From Dactylosporangium sucinum (GTDB lineage: Bacteria > Actinomycetota > Actinomycetes > Mycobacteriales > Micromonosporaceae), in the NCBI RefSeq assembly GCF_014647515.1, contig NZ_BMPI01000032.1, positions 5,757 to 69,756 of the forward strand: 64,000 nt of DNA, written 5' to 3'. The stretch's first letter is position 1; every line of letters begins with the position of its first letter. Below are positions 1-8,575 of this stretch, piece after piece. A program made the translations under genes and the position numbers. The notes beneath the pieces were generated by a model. The model did not search any database, had not been told where the DNA came from, and was given only the letters and a program-made list of their open reading frames with translations.

Positions 1-156
1 GATGAGTACAGCGGCCGGGACATGGCCGAGCTGATGTCCAACGGCGAGCGGGAGCGGACGAAGGCCGAGCTCAAGGAGAAGCTCGTGAAGGCCTACACGG
101 AGGAGAAGAAGAAGCTCGTCATGGACGTGTACTTCACGACGTTCGTGATCCAGTAA
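1..156 (+). CDS. fliL: Flagellar basal-body protein FliL, C-terminal end (partial)
   Basis: The 51 residues visible run from the window edge to a TAA stop and end in VYFTTFVIQ. This is the conserved last strand of FliL, which normally closes with a V-Y-F-T-x-F-V-x-Q pattern, and a lysine/glutamate-rich helix precedes it as in the family. FliL is a single-pass membrane protein near the flagellar stator and motor. Only the C-terminus is present, so the membrane segment cannot be checked and the call rests on the terminal motif. It would imply a motile spore or cell stage. A GC-rich hairpin follows directly. Confidence 0.62.
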   Translation, partial: DEYSGRDMAELMSNGERERTKAELKEKLVKAYTEEKKKLVMDVYFTTFVIQ

Positions 157-162
157 GCACAC

Positions 163-188
163 CGGGGCCCCGCCGAGGCGGGGCCCCG
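163..188. terminator. Convergent GC-rich hairpin terminator
   Basis: A 12-bp perfect inverted repeat (CGGGGCCCCGCC and its complement) with a two-base centre lies between the stop of the FliL gene and the stop of the GH30 gene on the other strand. It has no T-tract, which is usual in high-GC actinomycetes. It is placed to stop transcription from both sides. Confidence 0.65.
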
Positions 189-195
189 AGGCACG

Positions 196-2058
196 TCAGG
201 GCAGCGTCCAGCGCTGGTTCGCCGCACCGGTGCACGACCAGATCTGCAGCTGCGTCCCGTCCGCCGAGCTCGGCCCGGTCGCGTCGAGACACTTGCCGAG
301 GGCCCGCAGCGAACCGTCCGCGGCAGCCGTCCACTGCTGCGCCGTCGTCCCGTTGCAGTCGTAGAGCTGCACCTTCGTCCCGTTCGCCGACGAGGCACCG
401 GCGACGTCGAGGCACTTGCCCAGGGACCGCAGCGAGCCGTCCGAGGAGACCGTCCAGCGCTGGGCGTCGGTCCCGTTGCAGGTGTACAGCTGAATCTTCG
501 CCCCATTGGCCGTCGACGCCCCGGCGACGTCCACGCACTTGCCGCCGTAGCCGGTGATCTGGCCCGTCCGGCCGGTCGGGGTGCCGCTGTCGGCGCCGGC
601 CCACAGGTACGTGCCGACCGTCTTCGCCGGCAGCGTGCTGGTCACCTGCTGCGCGCCGACCCGCAGGGTGAACGCCTGGTTCGACCCCGTCTGGTTGACG
701 ACGACGGCGACGAGCGTGCCGTCGGGGTTGCGGAAGGCGACGTTGGTGACGGTGCCGGTCGAGCCGTAGCCGGTGGCCACCCGCTGGGCGCCGGGCCGCA
801 CGAACTTCGAGAACTGGGCGATGATGTTGTAGTCGGGCAGCGCCCAGAAGGTGTCCCGGTTCGAGGTGCTCTGCACGAGCATGGTCGGGTCGGGCGAGCC
901 CGTCCACCGCTCGGGCGAACGGTTCTGGTCGAGCATGCTCACCCAGCCCTCGTAGAGGGTCGACCAGTTGCGGAAATACTGCACGATGCGGTCGGCTCCG
1001 GCGGTACCCCACACCGAACGCTCGGTCATGAGGACGTCCTTGTCCGGGTAGGACGCGTGCACCTGGGACATCGCCGTGGGTTCACCGGCGTAGTCGTGGA
1101 AGGCGATGCCGTCGACCGACGCGCGGGCGTCGGCGGTGAGCACCCCGGCGGCGTAGCTCGCGCCCTCGCTGAAGTTGTGGTCGAAGGCCCAGATCTTCGT
1201 CGCGCCGAGGCCGTTGTTCGTCAGCTCCGTGCGCAGCGCCTTGGCGAGCTGCCGCTCCTGGTCGGCGCTCACCAGCATGCCCGGGTAGTCGGGCGGCGAG
1301 AACAGCGGCTCGTTCTGCAGCGTGAGGCCGTGGATCGGGATGCCCTGGCCCTGGTACGCCTGGATCGCCCGCCGGTAGTAGGTGGCGAGCGTCGGGATGT
1401 ACGAGCTGACAAGGCTCCCGCCGATGATGGCGTTGCTCGTCTTCATCCACGGCGGCGCCGACCACGCGCTGGCGAAGATCTTCAGGTCGGGGTTGACGGC
1501 GAGGGCCTGCCGCAGCGTGGCGACGATGTTCAGGTCGATGTCGCGCTGGATGGAGAAGCGCGACAGCGACGGGTCGGTCGCGCCGTCGTCGTACGTGTAG
1601 AAGGCGCCCGACGTGAAGTCGCTGGTGCCGAACGTGATCCGCACGACGCTGAAGCCGGCCCCGTTCACCGGGTCGACGAGTGCGCGCAGTGCGCGGTCGC
1701 GGGCCGCGGCGCTCATGCGGGACAGGTTGTAGACCGTGGACTCCTCCAGGGAGGAGCCGACGCCGAGGATCGTCTGGTAGCGGGTGTTCGTGTCGGCGGT
1801 GATGGTGGCGGTGCCGCCGGCCGCGGTGATCGGCAGGTCGGCCTGCCGGGACAGCTGGTACGGGGTGCCGGCCAGGCCGGTGGCCGGGTTGCTGTACCAG
1901 TTGGCGTTCTTCGGCTCGTAGCCGGCGGTGCGCGACTCCGAGCTCCAGTAGACCTGGACGGTGGTCGCGGCGGCGGTCGCCGGCTGCGCCGCCACGAGGG
2001 CGGGCAGGGCGATCGCGGCCACGGCGAGCAGCGTGGTCAGCGGTCGGGAACGGACCAT
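196..2058 (-). CDS. Secreted GH30-family glycoside hydrolase with C-terminal ricin-type lectin domain
   Basis: 620 residues. A Sec-type signal peptide (residues 1-30, ending PATAAA) is followed by a glucosylceramidase-like (beta/alpha)8 domain. The family acid/base glutamate is in LQNEP (E250) and the nucleophile in LMTER (E346), matching GH30 enzymes that cut beta-1,6-glucan, galactan or xylan side chains. After a beta-sandwich, about 125 C-terminal residues form a ricin B (CBM13) trefoil with three repeats carrying GKCLDxxG and QxW signatures. It should act outside the cell on plant or fungal polysaccharide. Substrate cannot be read from sequence. It is a single gene, convergent with FliL, with an AT-richer upstream region. 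Confidence 0.88.
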   Translation of the reverse strand: MVRSRPLTTLLAVAAIALPALVAAQPATAAATTVQVYWSSESRTAGYEPKNANWYSNPATGLAGTPYQLSRQADLPITAAGGTATITADTNTRYQTILGVGSSLEESTVYNLSRMSAAARDRALRALVDPVNGAGFSVVRITFGTSDFTSGAFYTYDDGATDPSLSRFSIQRDIDLNIVATLRQALAVNPDLKIFASAWSAPPWMKTSNAIIGGSLVSSYIPTLATYYRRAIQAYQGQGIPIHGLTLQNEPLFSPPDYPGMLVSADQERQLAKALRTELTNNGLGATKIWAFDHNFSEGASYAAGVLTADARASVDGIAFHDYAGEPTAMSQVHASYPDKDVLMTERSVWGTAGADRIVQYFRNWSTLYEGWVSMLDQNRSPERWTGSPDPTMLVQSTSNRDTFWALPDYNIIAQFSKFVRPGAQRVATGYGSTGTVTNVAFRNPDGTLVAVVVNQTGSNQAFTLRVGAQQVTSTLPAKTVGTYLWAGADSGTPTGRTGQITGYGGKCVDVAGASTANGAKIQLYTCNGTDAQRWTVSSDGSLRSLGKCLDVAGASSANGTKVQLYDCNGTTAQQWTAAADGSLRALGKCLDATGPSSADGTQLQIWSCTGAANQRWTLP

Positions 2059-2103
2059 GCGGGGCGCTCCTGGCGGGGAGGGAGGCTAACTTCGGGACTT
2101 GTA

Positions 2104-2160
2104 CCAACCCTCGATGGAAGAAGCACCACTGTCAATGCCTTTGGTAAAGTTTCTGAACAG
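2104..2160 (-). promoter_or_regulatory. Candidate promoter/operator of the GH30 gene
   Basis: This is a locally AT-richer patch upstream of the GH30 start. On the minus strand it contains TTGACA (2130-2135), a good -35 match, and just upstream the near-palindrome CTTTACCAAAG (2139-2149) preceded by AGAAACTT. LacI- or ROK-type sugar repressor sites often sit this way before actinomycete glycosidase genes. I see no strong -10 at the right spacing, so the exact promoter is uncertain. Confidence 0.3.
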
Positions 2161-2210
2161 ATAGCCGCCGGGCTGCGGGAACGCCCGCGCACATGCGTGC
2201 CCGGTCGGTC

Positions 2211-3092
2211 CTAGGCCTGGGCCAGCTCCGTGAGGCGGCGCAGGAGCAGGCCCTCGCGCAGCGCCCACGGGCAGACCTTGAGCGCCTCGACGCCGAGCGC
2301 GTCCATCGCCGCCTCGGCGATCACCGCGCCGGCGAGCAGCTGCCGGGCCCGGCTGGCCGCCACGCCGGGCAGCTTCGCCCGCTCCCGTGGGGTCATGCCG
2401 GCCAGCCGCGGCACCCAGGCGCGCAGCTTGCGCCGGGTGAGCCGCCGCCCGTCGCCGGCCACCCGGGCCAGCTGCTTGAACGTCTTCGAGGTGCCGACCA
2501 CCAGGTCCGGCGACGAGACCTTCGGCAGGTCGCGCAGCGCGTGCCGGACCCGCCGGCGGACCTCCGCGACGGCGTCGCGGGAGGCCGGGTGGTGCGGGAG
2601 CAGCTGGCGGGTGAGCCGGCCGGCGCCGATCGGCAGCGAGACCGCCACGTCCGGACGCTCGCCGGCGCCGGCCGCGACCTCCATCGACATGCCGCCGATG
2701 TCGAGCAGCAGGAGATGGCCGGCGGCCGGCCCGAGGTAGCGCCGGACCGCGAGGAACGTCACGCGGGCCTCGTCCTCGCCGCTGAGCGAGCGCAGCTCGA
2801 CCCCGGTGGCGTCGCGCACCCGGCGGCGGATCTCGGCGTTGTTCGTCGCGTCGCGGATGGTGGCCGTGGCGAGCGGGATGAGGTCGGCGACCGCCTGCTC
2901 GCGGGAGGCGGCGACGGTGCGGGCCACGGCGGCGACCAGCCGCTCGACGGCGTCGGGGCTGAGGGCGCCGTCCGGGGTGACGGACTCGGCGAGCAGCGTC
3001 GGCTCCTTGAGCCGGAACACCGGATCGAACGAGTCGTCGACCACCTGGAGGTGCGCCGAGTTCGATCCGACGTCCAGTACCGCCACTCGCAT
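2211..3092 (-). CDS. Ppx/GppA-family exopolyphosphatase-like phosphatase
   Basis: 293 residues beginning MRVAVLDVGSNSAHLQ, the N-terminal phosphate-binding loop of the actin-like ASKHA fold. The second loop reads DIGGMSMEV where classical Ppx/GppA have G-G-G-S-x-E. VVGTSKTFKQLAR occupies the conserved VGTxGT region. The family hydrolyses polyphosphate and/or pppGpp. Actinobacteria often have short, two-domain copies of about 300 residues like this one. The ATG is preceded by GGGGAGGACC at good spacing, which decides the start. The altered second loop makes catalytic strength uncertain. It lies downstream of the EF-G paralogue but a strong hairpin separates them. Confidence 0.85.
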   Translation of the reverse strand: MRVAVLDVGSNSAHLQVVDDSFDPVFRLKEPTLLAESVTPDGALSPDAVERLVAAVARTVAASREQAVADLIPLATATIRDATNNAEIRRRVRDATGVELRSLSGEDEARVTFLAVRRYLGPAAGHLLLLDIGGMSMEVAAGAGERPDVAVSLPIGAGRLTRQLLPHHPASRDAVAEVRRRVRHALRDLPKVSSPDLVVGTSKTFKQLARVAGDGRRLTRRKLRAWVPRLAGMTPRERAKLPGVAASRARQLLAGAVIAEAAMDALGVEALKVCPWALREGLLLRRLTELAQA

Positions 3093-3156
3093 AAGGTCCT
3101 CCCCCGGAAGCCGACATTGTAAAGGCGGCCGGGTACCCGGCGCTGTCGCCCACGAA

Positions 3157-3189
3157 ACACCCGGGGTGCACATGGCGCACCCCGGGTGT
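3157..3189 (-). terminator. Hairpin terminator of the EF-G paralogue gene
   Basis: Perfect 13-bp inverted repeat (ACACCCGGGGTGC ... GCACCCCGGGTGT) with a seven-base loop. It begins 10 bases past the EF-G stop and ends 64 bases before the Ppx start on the same strand. There is no T-run, as usual in actinomycetes. Confidence 0.75.
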
Positions 3190-3199
3190 CTCCGTCGGG

Positions 3200-5182
3200 T
3201 CAGGCCGGCACGCTCGCGGGAGCGGGCGCGTACCCGGCCGGGCGGGTGGTGAACGTGCCCCGGCCCTGCGTCCGGCTGCGCAGCCGGGTCGCGTAGCCGA
3301 ACAGCTCCGCGAGGGGCACCGTCGCCGTCAGCACGACGGTGCCGCCGCGGGCGTTCGACGCGGTGACCCGGCCCCGCCGGGCCGCGAGGTCGCCGAGCAC
3401 GCCGCCGACGACGTCGTCGGGCACCGTGACGGTGGCCTCCACGACCGGCTCCAGCAGCGCCAGCTCGGCCTGCCGGAACGCCTGCTGCAGGGCAAGCCGG
3501 CCGGCGGTGCGGAACGCCAGCTCCGACGAGTCCTTCGGGTGCGTGGCCCCGTCGGTGAGCGTCACCCGCACGCCGGTCACCGGGTGGCCGCCGAGCGGGC
3601 CCTGGGTGAGCGCGTCGCGCAGGCCGGCCTCGACCGCGCGGACGTACTCCTTCGGCACCCGGCCACCGACCACAGTGGACCGGAACGCGAACTCGTCCTC
3701 CGACGGCTCGACGTCGATGACGACGTGGGCGTACTGCCCGGCCCCGCCCTCCTGCTTGACGTGCCGGTACAGCAGGCCGGTCACGCCGCGCACGACGGTC
3801 TCGCGGTACGCCACCTGCGGCCGGCCGACGTTGACCGACAGCCCGGTGCCCTGCCGGATCTTCTCCACCGCGACCTCCAAATGCAGCTCGCCGAGGCCGG
3901 ACAGCACGGTCTGGCCGGTCTCGGGGTCGCTGCGCACGACGAGCGACGGGTCCTCGTCGACCAGCCGCGCGAGGGCGGTGGCGAGGCGGTCGGTGTCGGC
4001 GCGCACCCGCGCCTCGACCGCGACGGACACGACGGGCATCGCGGTCGTCGGCGGCTCCAGCACGACCGGGGCGTCGGGGGCGCACAGCGTCGCGCCGACG
4101 CGGGCGTGCTTGACCCCGACGACGGCGACGATGTCACCGGCCGACGCGCGGTCGACCTCGGTGTGCCGGTCGGCCTGGACGTGCAGGATCCGCCCGACGC
4201 GCTCGGTGCGCCGGGTGCCGGCGTCGAGCACGGCCGCCCCCTTCCCGATGGTGCCGGAGTACACGCGCAGGAACGTCAGCCGCCCGGTCGCGGCGGCATG
4301 CACCTTGAACACCAGCGCGGCGAACGGCGCGTCCGGGTCGACCCTGGCGACGTCCAGCGGCGACGGCAGGTACGCGACGACGGCGTCGAGCAGCGGCTCG
4401 ATGCCCTTGTCGCGGTACGCCGAGCCGCACAGCACGACCACGGCCGAGCCGTCGAGCGTCAGCTCGCGCAGCGCGGCGCGCAGCGTCGCGTCGGTGAGCC
4501 GGCCGGTGCCGACGAACTCCTCCAGCGCGCCCGTGTGCAGCTCGGCGACGCGCTCCTCGAGCTCCCGCCGGGCGTTCTCGTCGGCGTCCGTCGCCGGAGA
4601 CTCGCGAAGCGCGGGCTCCCAGGTGAGCCGCCGCATCCCGACGAGGTCCACGACACCGGCGAAGCCGTCCTCGCGCCCGATCGGCCGCTGGACGACGAGC
4701 GGCGTGACGTGCAGCCGGTCCCGGATCGACGCGACGGCCGCGTCGAGGTCGGCGCCGGTGCGGTCGAGCTTGTTGACGAACGCGATCCGCGGTACGCCGT
4801 AGCGGTCGGCCTGCCGCCACACCGACTCGCTCTGCGGCTCGACGCCGGCGACGCCGTCGAACACGGCGACCGCGCCGTCGAGGACGCGCAGGGACCGCTC
4901 GACCTCGTCGGCGAAGTCGACGTGGCCGGGCGTGTCGACGATGTTGAGGCGGTGCCCGGCCCAGGTGACGCTGACGGCCGCGGCGAAGATGGTGATGCCG
5001 CGGTCGCGCTCCTGGGCGTCGAAGTCGGTGACGGTGGTGCCGTCGTGGACCTCGCCCTGCTTGTAGGTGGCGCCGGTGGCGAACAGGATGCGTTCGGTGG
5101 TGGTGGTCTTGCCCGCGTCGACGTGGGCGAGGATGCCGAGGTTCCTGATGGTGCCCAGGTTGGTCTTCAGGTCGGTGCGCAC
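3200..5182 (-). CDS. Translation elongation factor G paralogue (EF-G-like ribosomal GTPase)
   Basis: 660 residues with a full EF-G layout. G1 is [15 protein letters not shown], switch II is DTPGHVDF and G4 is NKLDR. Domain II, domain III with [11 protein letters not shown], domain IV and a C-terminus ending in a shortened form of the family tail ([12 protein letters not shown]) follow. It is about 40 residues shorter than housekeeping EF-G, lacks the ribosomal-protein neighbours of fusA, and reads QERDRGITI where the main factor has QERERGITI. It is therefore most likely a second copy (FusA2 type) or a TetM/ribosomal-protection relative rather than the main translocase. Start is GTG with a distant GAAGGG. 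It acts on the cytosolic ribosome. Confidence 0.85.
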   Translation of the reverse strand: MRTDLKTNLGTIRNLGILAHVDAGKTTTTERILFATGATYKQGEVHDGTTVTDFDAQERDRGITIFAAAVSVTWAGHRLNIVDTPGHVDFADEVERSLRVLDGAVAVFDGVAGVEPQSESVWRQADRYGVPRIAFVNKLDRTGADLDAAVASIRDRLHVTPLVVQRPIGREDGFAGVVDLVGMRRLTWEPALRESPATDADENARRELEERVAELHTGALEEFVGTGRLTDATLRAALRELTLDGSAVVVLCGSAYRDKGIEPLLDAVVAYLPSPLDVARVDPDAPFAALVFKVHAAATGRLTFLRVYSGTIGKGAAVLDAGTRRTERVGRILHVQADRHTEVDRASAGDIVAVVGVKHARVGATLCAPDAPVVLEPPTTAMPVVSVAVEARVRADTDRLATALARLVDEDPSLVVRSDPETGQTVLSGLGELHLEVAVEKIRQGTGLSVNVGRPQVAYRETVVRGVTGLLYRHVKQEGGAGQYAHVVIDVEPSEDEFAFRSTVVGGRVPKEYVRAVEAGLRDALTQGPLGGHPVTGVRVTLTDGATHPKDSSELAFRTAGRLALQQAFRQAELALLEPVVEATVTVPDDVVGGVLGDLAARRGRVTASNARGGTVVLTATVPLAELFGYATRLRSRTQGRGTFTTRPAGYAPAPASVPA

Positions 5183-5232
5183 GGTCCGATGAACCCTTCG
5201 AAAGGATTTTGGCCAGGACGGCGCGATTACGC

Positions 5233-5261
5233 CCGTGACCGCCTTTACTCAGGGGTCACGG
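5233..5261. repeat. 8-bp inverted repeat upstream of the EF-G paralogue
   Basis: CCGTGACC and GGTCACGG are separated by 13 bases in the 259-bp gap between the Rieske gene stop and the EF-G-like start. It could be a terminator for the Rieske transcript or an operator/leader hairpin of the EF-G gene. The sequence alone does not decide. Confidence 0.35.
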
Positions 5262-5441
5262 ACGACCCGGTGCCGCCGCGCGTGCGGGCACCGGGAGCGA
5301 CGAAGACACGAGGATCACCTCGTGCTGCGAGCGGGGAACCACGACAGCGGTGCGGTAGCGCACGGCCGGCTCCCTCCACTCGACGCCTCGACTACGTCCA
5401 AGGTAACGATCACCCGCAAGTCGTTTATTCCAGCGCCCGGG

Positions 5442-6293
5442 TCAGGGCCTCGCCGCCTCCAGGCGGTCGTTGCGGATGCGGGTGCGCAGGATGGTCTGGT
5501 CGGACGACGCCGGGCCGCGCATCGCCCGGCCGTCGCGGAGGCGGTAGACGCTGCCGTGCCACGGGCACTGCACGCACGCGTCGCCGTCGATCTCCACCTG
5601 GGTGCCGTCGACGAGCGGGCCGCTGCGGTGGGCGCACCGTCCGATGAGGACGCTGAAGCGGTCGTCCTCGCGGTGCACCAGGACCGGGGTCTCGCCGAGC
5701 ATGCGGGCCTCGAGGGCACCGGGCGGGTACGCGGCCGCCGGGCCGAGGTCGTGCCAGCCCTCCGGGACCAGGGGCAGGGCGGCGGCCGAGTGGTTGGCGC
5801 CCGCGTCCTGGCTGAACGACAGGTGCCCGCCGAGCATCGCCGAACCGCCCGCCACGCCAACGCCGGCGAGCGACAACCAGCGGCCGGTCGCGTGGCGGCC
5901 GCGCAGGCGGGCGACGATCGAGGACGCGATGAGACCGAGCGCGGCGGTGTTCGCGAGGGCGTGCACGACGGCGACCCGGCGTTGCTCGCGCGAGAGGGTG
6001 GTGAAGTCGGCGGTGCCGGTGACCGCGGCCGGCAGCGCGGCGGCGGTGCCGGCGACCAGCAGGGTGGTTGCCTCCCGGCGGGTGCCGGGGAGCAGGTCGA
6101 GCACCGTGGCGCTCAGCCAGGCCCCGAGCGGGAACTGCACCACGGCGGGGTGCAGCGGGTGGCCCAGCCAGCGGCCGTGCAGCGCGTCGCGCACCCCGTG
6201 GTTCGGCAGGACCGCCTCCGCCGCGGCCCGCGCCGGGTCACCGACGCGGTCGACGCTCCGGAACCGTTCGAGTCTGCTCAGCAAGGCGCGCAT
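5442..6293 (-). CDS. DUF2231 membrane protein fused to a Rieske [2Fe-2S] domain
   Basis: 283 residues. The N-terminal part has the DUF2231 signature LHGRWLGHPLHPAVVQFPLG and four hydrophobic segments (about residues 50-165). The C-terminal 100 residues form a Rieske domain with the cluster ligands C-x-H in GRCAHRSG and C-x-x-H in VQCPWHGS, so a [2Fe-2S] cluster is expected. The combination suggests a membrane-bound electron-transfer protein of unknown partner. The ATG lies inside the 3' end of the AraC gene, a 56-bp same-strand overlap, so the two are probably co-transcribed. No clear ribosome binding site is visible. A later internal start is possible, but the LHGxWLGHPLHP motif needs this N-terminus. 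Confidence 0.82.
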   Translation of the reverse strand: MRALLSRLERFRSVDRVGDPARAAAEAVLPNHGVRDALHGRWLGHPLHPAVVQFPLGAWLSATVLDLLPGTRREATTLLVAGTAAALPAAVTGTADFTTLSREQRRVAVVHALANTAALGLIASSIVARLRGRHATGRWLSLAGVGVAGGSAMLGGHLSFSQDAGANHSAAALPLVPEGWHDLGPAAAYPPGALEARMLGETPVLVHREDDRFSVLIGRCAHRSGPLVDGTQVEIDGDACVQCPWHGSVYRLRDGRAMRGPASSDQTILRTRIRNDRLEAARP

Positions 6294-7122
6294 GCAGGGG
6301 CTCGTTCCCCGCCGCGACCGGTCGAAACGCCGCGGGACGCTGGTCGAAGTACGCCCCCGGCGGCGCGCCGAGCGCCTGGCGGAACGCGGCGATGAACGCG
6401 CTCGGCGTGCTGTATCCGACCCGGCGGGCGACCACGGCCACCGGCGTGCCGGCGGCGAGCAGCTGCAGCGCCGCCCGCAGCCGGGCGTTGGTGCGCCACC
6501 GCCCGAAGCTCAGCCCGGTCTCGGCGGCGAACGCCCGGGCGAGCGTCCGGCCGCTCGCGCCGACCGCCCGGCCCCAGGCGTCGAGGGAGCGCCCGTCGGC
6601 GGGCTCGGCGACGATGCCCTGCGCGACCCGCAGCGCCCGGTCGTCGGCCGGCAGCGGCACGGGCAGCGGGGTGGCGTGGACGGGCCGCAGCAGGTCGAGC
6701 AGCACCGCCTCGGCCCGCCGCCGGGCGTCCGCGGGCAGGTCGCGGCTCGCGAGGTGGGTGGCCAGTTCCCGCAGCAGCGGGGTGACGGCGACGACGGTCG
6801 GCTCGTTCCAGTCGTGCGGCGAGGCCAGCGCGCCCGCACCGCCGGCCGGGGCGTCCGGAGCCGGCGGCGGGGTCACGTAGACCGCGCGGAACACCGCCGG
6901 GCCGCCCGCCACGCCGCCGTCGACCGCGTGCGGCACCCCGGTCGGGATCCACAGCGCCCGGGTGGCCGGCAGCACCCAGACGCCGCCGGGCGTGCTGATG
7001 CGCACCACCCCGCTCACGGCCCAGGCCAGCTGGGGCACAGGGTGGCGGTGCTGGTCGAAGCGCGTCCCCGGGGTCATGGTGACGTCGCCGACCATGATCG
7101 CCGGATGTCCTGATCCCGACAT
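6238..7122 (-). CDS. AraC-family transcriptional regulator
   Basis: 294 residues: an N-terminal cupin-like sensor (RFDQHRHPVPQLAWA, LWIPTGVPH), then a double helix-turn-helix at about residues 170-265. LRAALQLLAAGTPVAVVARRVGYSTPSAFIAAFRQALGAPPGAYF is the conserved AraC signature region. This layout resembles regulators of multidrug or metal-chelator uptake (NimR/YpdC-like). It is divergent from the methyltransferase gene, and 3' coupled to the Rieske/DUF2231 gene, which is the likeliest co-regulated partner. The ATG has no Shine-Dalgarno sequence. A TATGCT box eight bases upstream suggests a leaderless or near-leaderless mRNA. Confidence 0.9.
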   Translation of the reverse strand: MSGSGHPAIMVGDVTMTPGTRFDQHRHPVPQLAWAVSGVVRISTPGGVWVLPATRALWIPTGVPHAVDGGVAGGPAVFRAVYVTPPPAPDAPAGGAGALASPHDWNEPTVVAVTPLLRELATHLASRDLPADARRRAEAVLLDLLRPVHATPLPVPLPADDRALRVAQGIVAEPADGRSLDAWGRAVGASGRTLARAFAAETGLSFGRWRTNARLRAALQLLAAGTPVAVVARRVGYSTPSAFIAAFRQALGAPPGAYFDQRPAAFRPVAAGNEPLHARLAEQTRTVPERRPRR

Positions 7123-7130
7123 CAGTTGGC

Positions 7131-7171
7131 AGCATAGCGGCTTCCGGCCATCGCCGGCCCGCGCCTACGGT
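7131..7171. promoter_or_regulatory. Divergent promoter pair between AraC and methyltransferase genes
   Basis: On the minus strand TATGCT (7131-7136) lies eight bases before the AraC ATG. On the plus strand TACGGT (7166-7171) lies seven bases before ATG 7179. Both look like -10 boxes whose transcripts would begin at or next to the start codon. Confidence 0.5.
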
Positions 7172-7178
7172 GACTGGC

Positions 7179-7736
7179 ATGAATCTGCTGCACAACCGGA
7201 TCTGCCGGTCGGCGAAGTGGTTCCGCACGGTCGAGGACCAGGTCCTGCCGTGGGCGCTGCGCGGCGTCCCGCTCGGGCCGCGGGTGCTGGAGATCGGGCC
7301 CGGGTTCGGCGCGACCACCCGGGTGCTCGCCCGCGACGCGCCGGAGCTGACCGCGGTCGAGATCAACCCGAAGCTGGCGAGCCACCTGCGCCGGACGCTG
7401 CCGCCGAGCGTGAACGTGGTGGAGGGCGACGGCGCCGCGCTGCCGTTCCCGGACGGGGCGTTCGACACGGTCGTCTGCTGCACGATGCTGCACCACGTGC
7501 CGTCGGTGGAGCTGCAGGACCGGCTGCTCGCCGAGGCCCGGCGGGTGCTGGCCGGCGGCGGCGTGTTCGCCGGCTGCGACAGCCTGCCGTCGCCCCGGTT
7601 CCGCCTGCTGCACATCGCCGACACGATGGTGACGGTCGACCCGGCGACGTTCCCGGACCGGCTGCGCGCGGCCGGCTTCACGGACGTGAAGGTGTCCACA
7701 GTGGACAACCGCCGCCTGCGCTTCCGCGCCGCCTGA
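7179..7736 (+). CDS. Class I SAM-dependent methyltransferase
   Basis: 185 residues. The SAM-binding motif I is VLEIGPGFGATTRVLA, with the acidic motif II end VEINPKL. The post-motif region VEGDGAALPFPDGAFDTVVCCTMLHHV is typical of the UbiE/Methyltransf_11 group. Substrate is unknown. I chose ATG 7179 rather than GTG 7170 because a TACGGT -10 box overlaps the GTG and sits seven bases before the ATG, the leaderless pattern seen at other genes here. It converges on the SDR gene with only two bases between stop codons. Confidence 0.85.
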   Translation: MNLLHNRICRSAKWFRTVEDQVLPWALRGVPLGPRVLEIGPGFGATTRVLARDAPELTAVEINPKLASHLRRTLPPSVNVVEGDGAALPFPDGAFDTVVCCTMLHHVPSVELQDRLLAEARRVLAGGGVFAGCDSLPSPRFRLLHIADTMVTVDPATFPDRLRAAGFTDVKVSTVDNRRLRFRAA

Positions 7737-7738
7737 GC

Positions 7739-8392
7739 CTACCTCAGCGTCGCCCGCGTGACCGCGCGGATGACGCGGGCGGCGGCGGAGACGCGCCTGG
7801 GGTACGACATGACCGCCGGTCGCCGCCGGACGCACCGCATGAGGACCTCGACGGCCTCGTCCACCGGGATCATGAGCGGCTTGCTCGCGCCCTTGGCCAT
7901 CTTGGTGTCCACGAAGCCGAACCGGACCGCGGTGACGGCCACCCCGCGCGGCCGCAGCGCGGCCCGCAGCCCGAGCAGATACGCGGTGAGCCCGGCCTTG
8001 GACGCCGCATACCCGGGCGCGTCCGGCGAGATGACGAGGTCGGCCAGGCTGGACAGCCCGATGAGGTGCCCGCGCCCGGCGGCCGCCATCGCCGGCACGA
8101 CCGCCTCCACGGTCCGCGCGGCCCCGAGCAGGTTCACCTCGATCGCGCGGGTCTGGGCGGCCAGGTCGTCGAGGTCGAGCAGCTCCCCCACCCCGGCCGC
8201 GTAGACGCACAGGTCGACCGGATCGGCGGGAATCGCGGCCGTCACCACGTCGGCCGTCACGTGCGAGTACGACGCGTGGGTCAGCGGGCTGTCGCTGCGC
8301 GAGAGGCCGCACACCGTCCAGCCCTCGTCGAGCAGCCGCCGGGTGAACGCCAGCCCGATACCGTCGCTGTTGCCGATCACCAGAGCCCGCAC
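7739..8392 (-). CDS. Short-chain dehydrogenase/reductase (SDR)
   Basis: 217 residues with the Rossmann motif as GNSDGIGLAF, the NAG-like segment as YAAGVGE, N in EVNLLGAA, catalytic serine in GLSSLADL and YAASK as the Y-x-x-x-K pair, so it should be an active NAD(P)-dependent oxidoreductase. I start it at GTG 8392 (VRALVIGNSDG). A TACGCT box lies exactly six bases upstream, and the in-frame extension beyond it is the decayed remnant of another gene. Substrate unknown. Confidence 0.85.
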   Translation of the reverse strand: MRALVIGNSDGIGLAFTRRLLDEGWTVCGLSRSDSPLTHASYSHVTADVVTAAIPADPVDLCVYAAGVGELLDLDDLAAQTRAIEVNLLGAARTVEAVVPAMAAAGRGHLIGLSSLADLVISPDAPGYAASKAGLTAYLLGLRAALRPRGVAVTAVRFGFVDTKMAKGASKPLMIPVDEAVEVLMRCVRRRPAVMSYPRRVSAAARVIRAVTRATLR

Positions 8393-8398
8393 GCCAAG

Positions 8399-8404
8399 AG
8401 CGTA
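8399..8404 (-). promoter_or_regulatory. Leaderless-type -10 box of the SDR gene
   Basis: TACGCT on the minus strand, a six-base spacer, then the GTG start. The transcript would begin at the start codon. The box overlaps the tail of the upstream gene remnant. Confidence 0.5.
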
Positions 8405-8573
8405 GCGGCCGGCGCGGCGCGACCTCGTCCAGGTGCTGCAGCGGTCGTGCGCGGCCGGCTCGACGGCCTTGTGCCGCCACTCGGCGGCCCGGTGGACGCA
8501 GGCGATCAACCCGGTGGGGTGGACCCGGCGGAGGCCCGCGCCACGGCGGCCTCGTTGAGCTCGTAGGACGCTA
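8405..8573 (-). pseudogene. Remnant of a small conserved actinobacterial protein
   Basis: On the minus strand one frame reads VASYELNEAAVARA and then drifts to a stop. A second frame carries LIACVHRAAEWRHKAVE, and a third PLQHLDEVAPRR. I recall these as the beginning, late middle and end of one uncharacterised protein of about 110 residues common in actinomycetes (family recalled from memory, not searched). Here the middle is missing and two frame changes separate the pieces, and the usual ATG position reads GTA. It is best read as a pseudogene with an internal deletion. Confidence 0.5.
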
Positions 8574-8575
8574 CC

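Noticed and set aside
1057-2214. 385-residue open frame antisense to GH30
   Set aside because: Low-complexity Val/Gly/Arg translation, while the minus strand has a signal peptide, catalytic motifs and lectin repeats.
5183-5441. Possible tRNA or small RNA in the gap before the EF-G paralogue
   Set aside because: I found no acceptor-stem pairing with a T-loop; only an 8-bp inverted repeat is clear.
3539-5647. 702-residue open frame antisense to the EF-G paralogue
   Set aside because: No recognisable domain and biased composition; the opposite strand encodes a full EF-G with all motifs.
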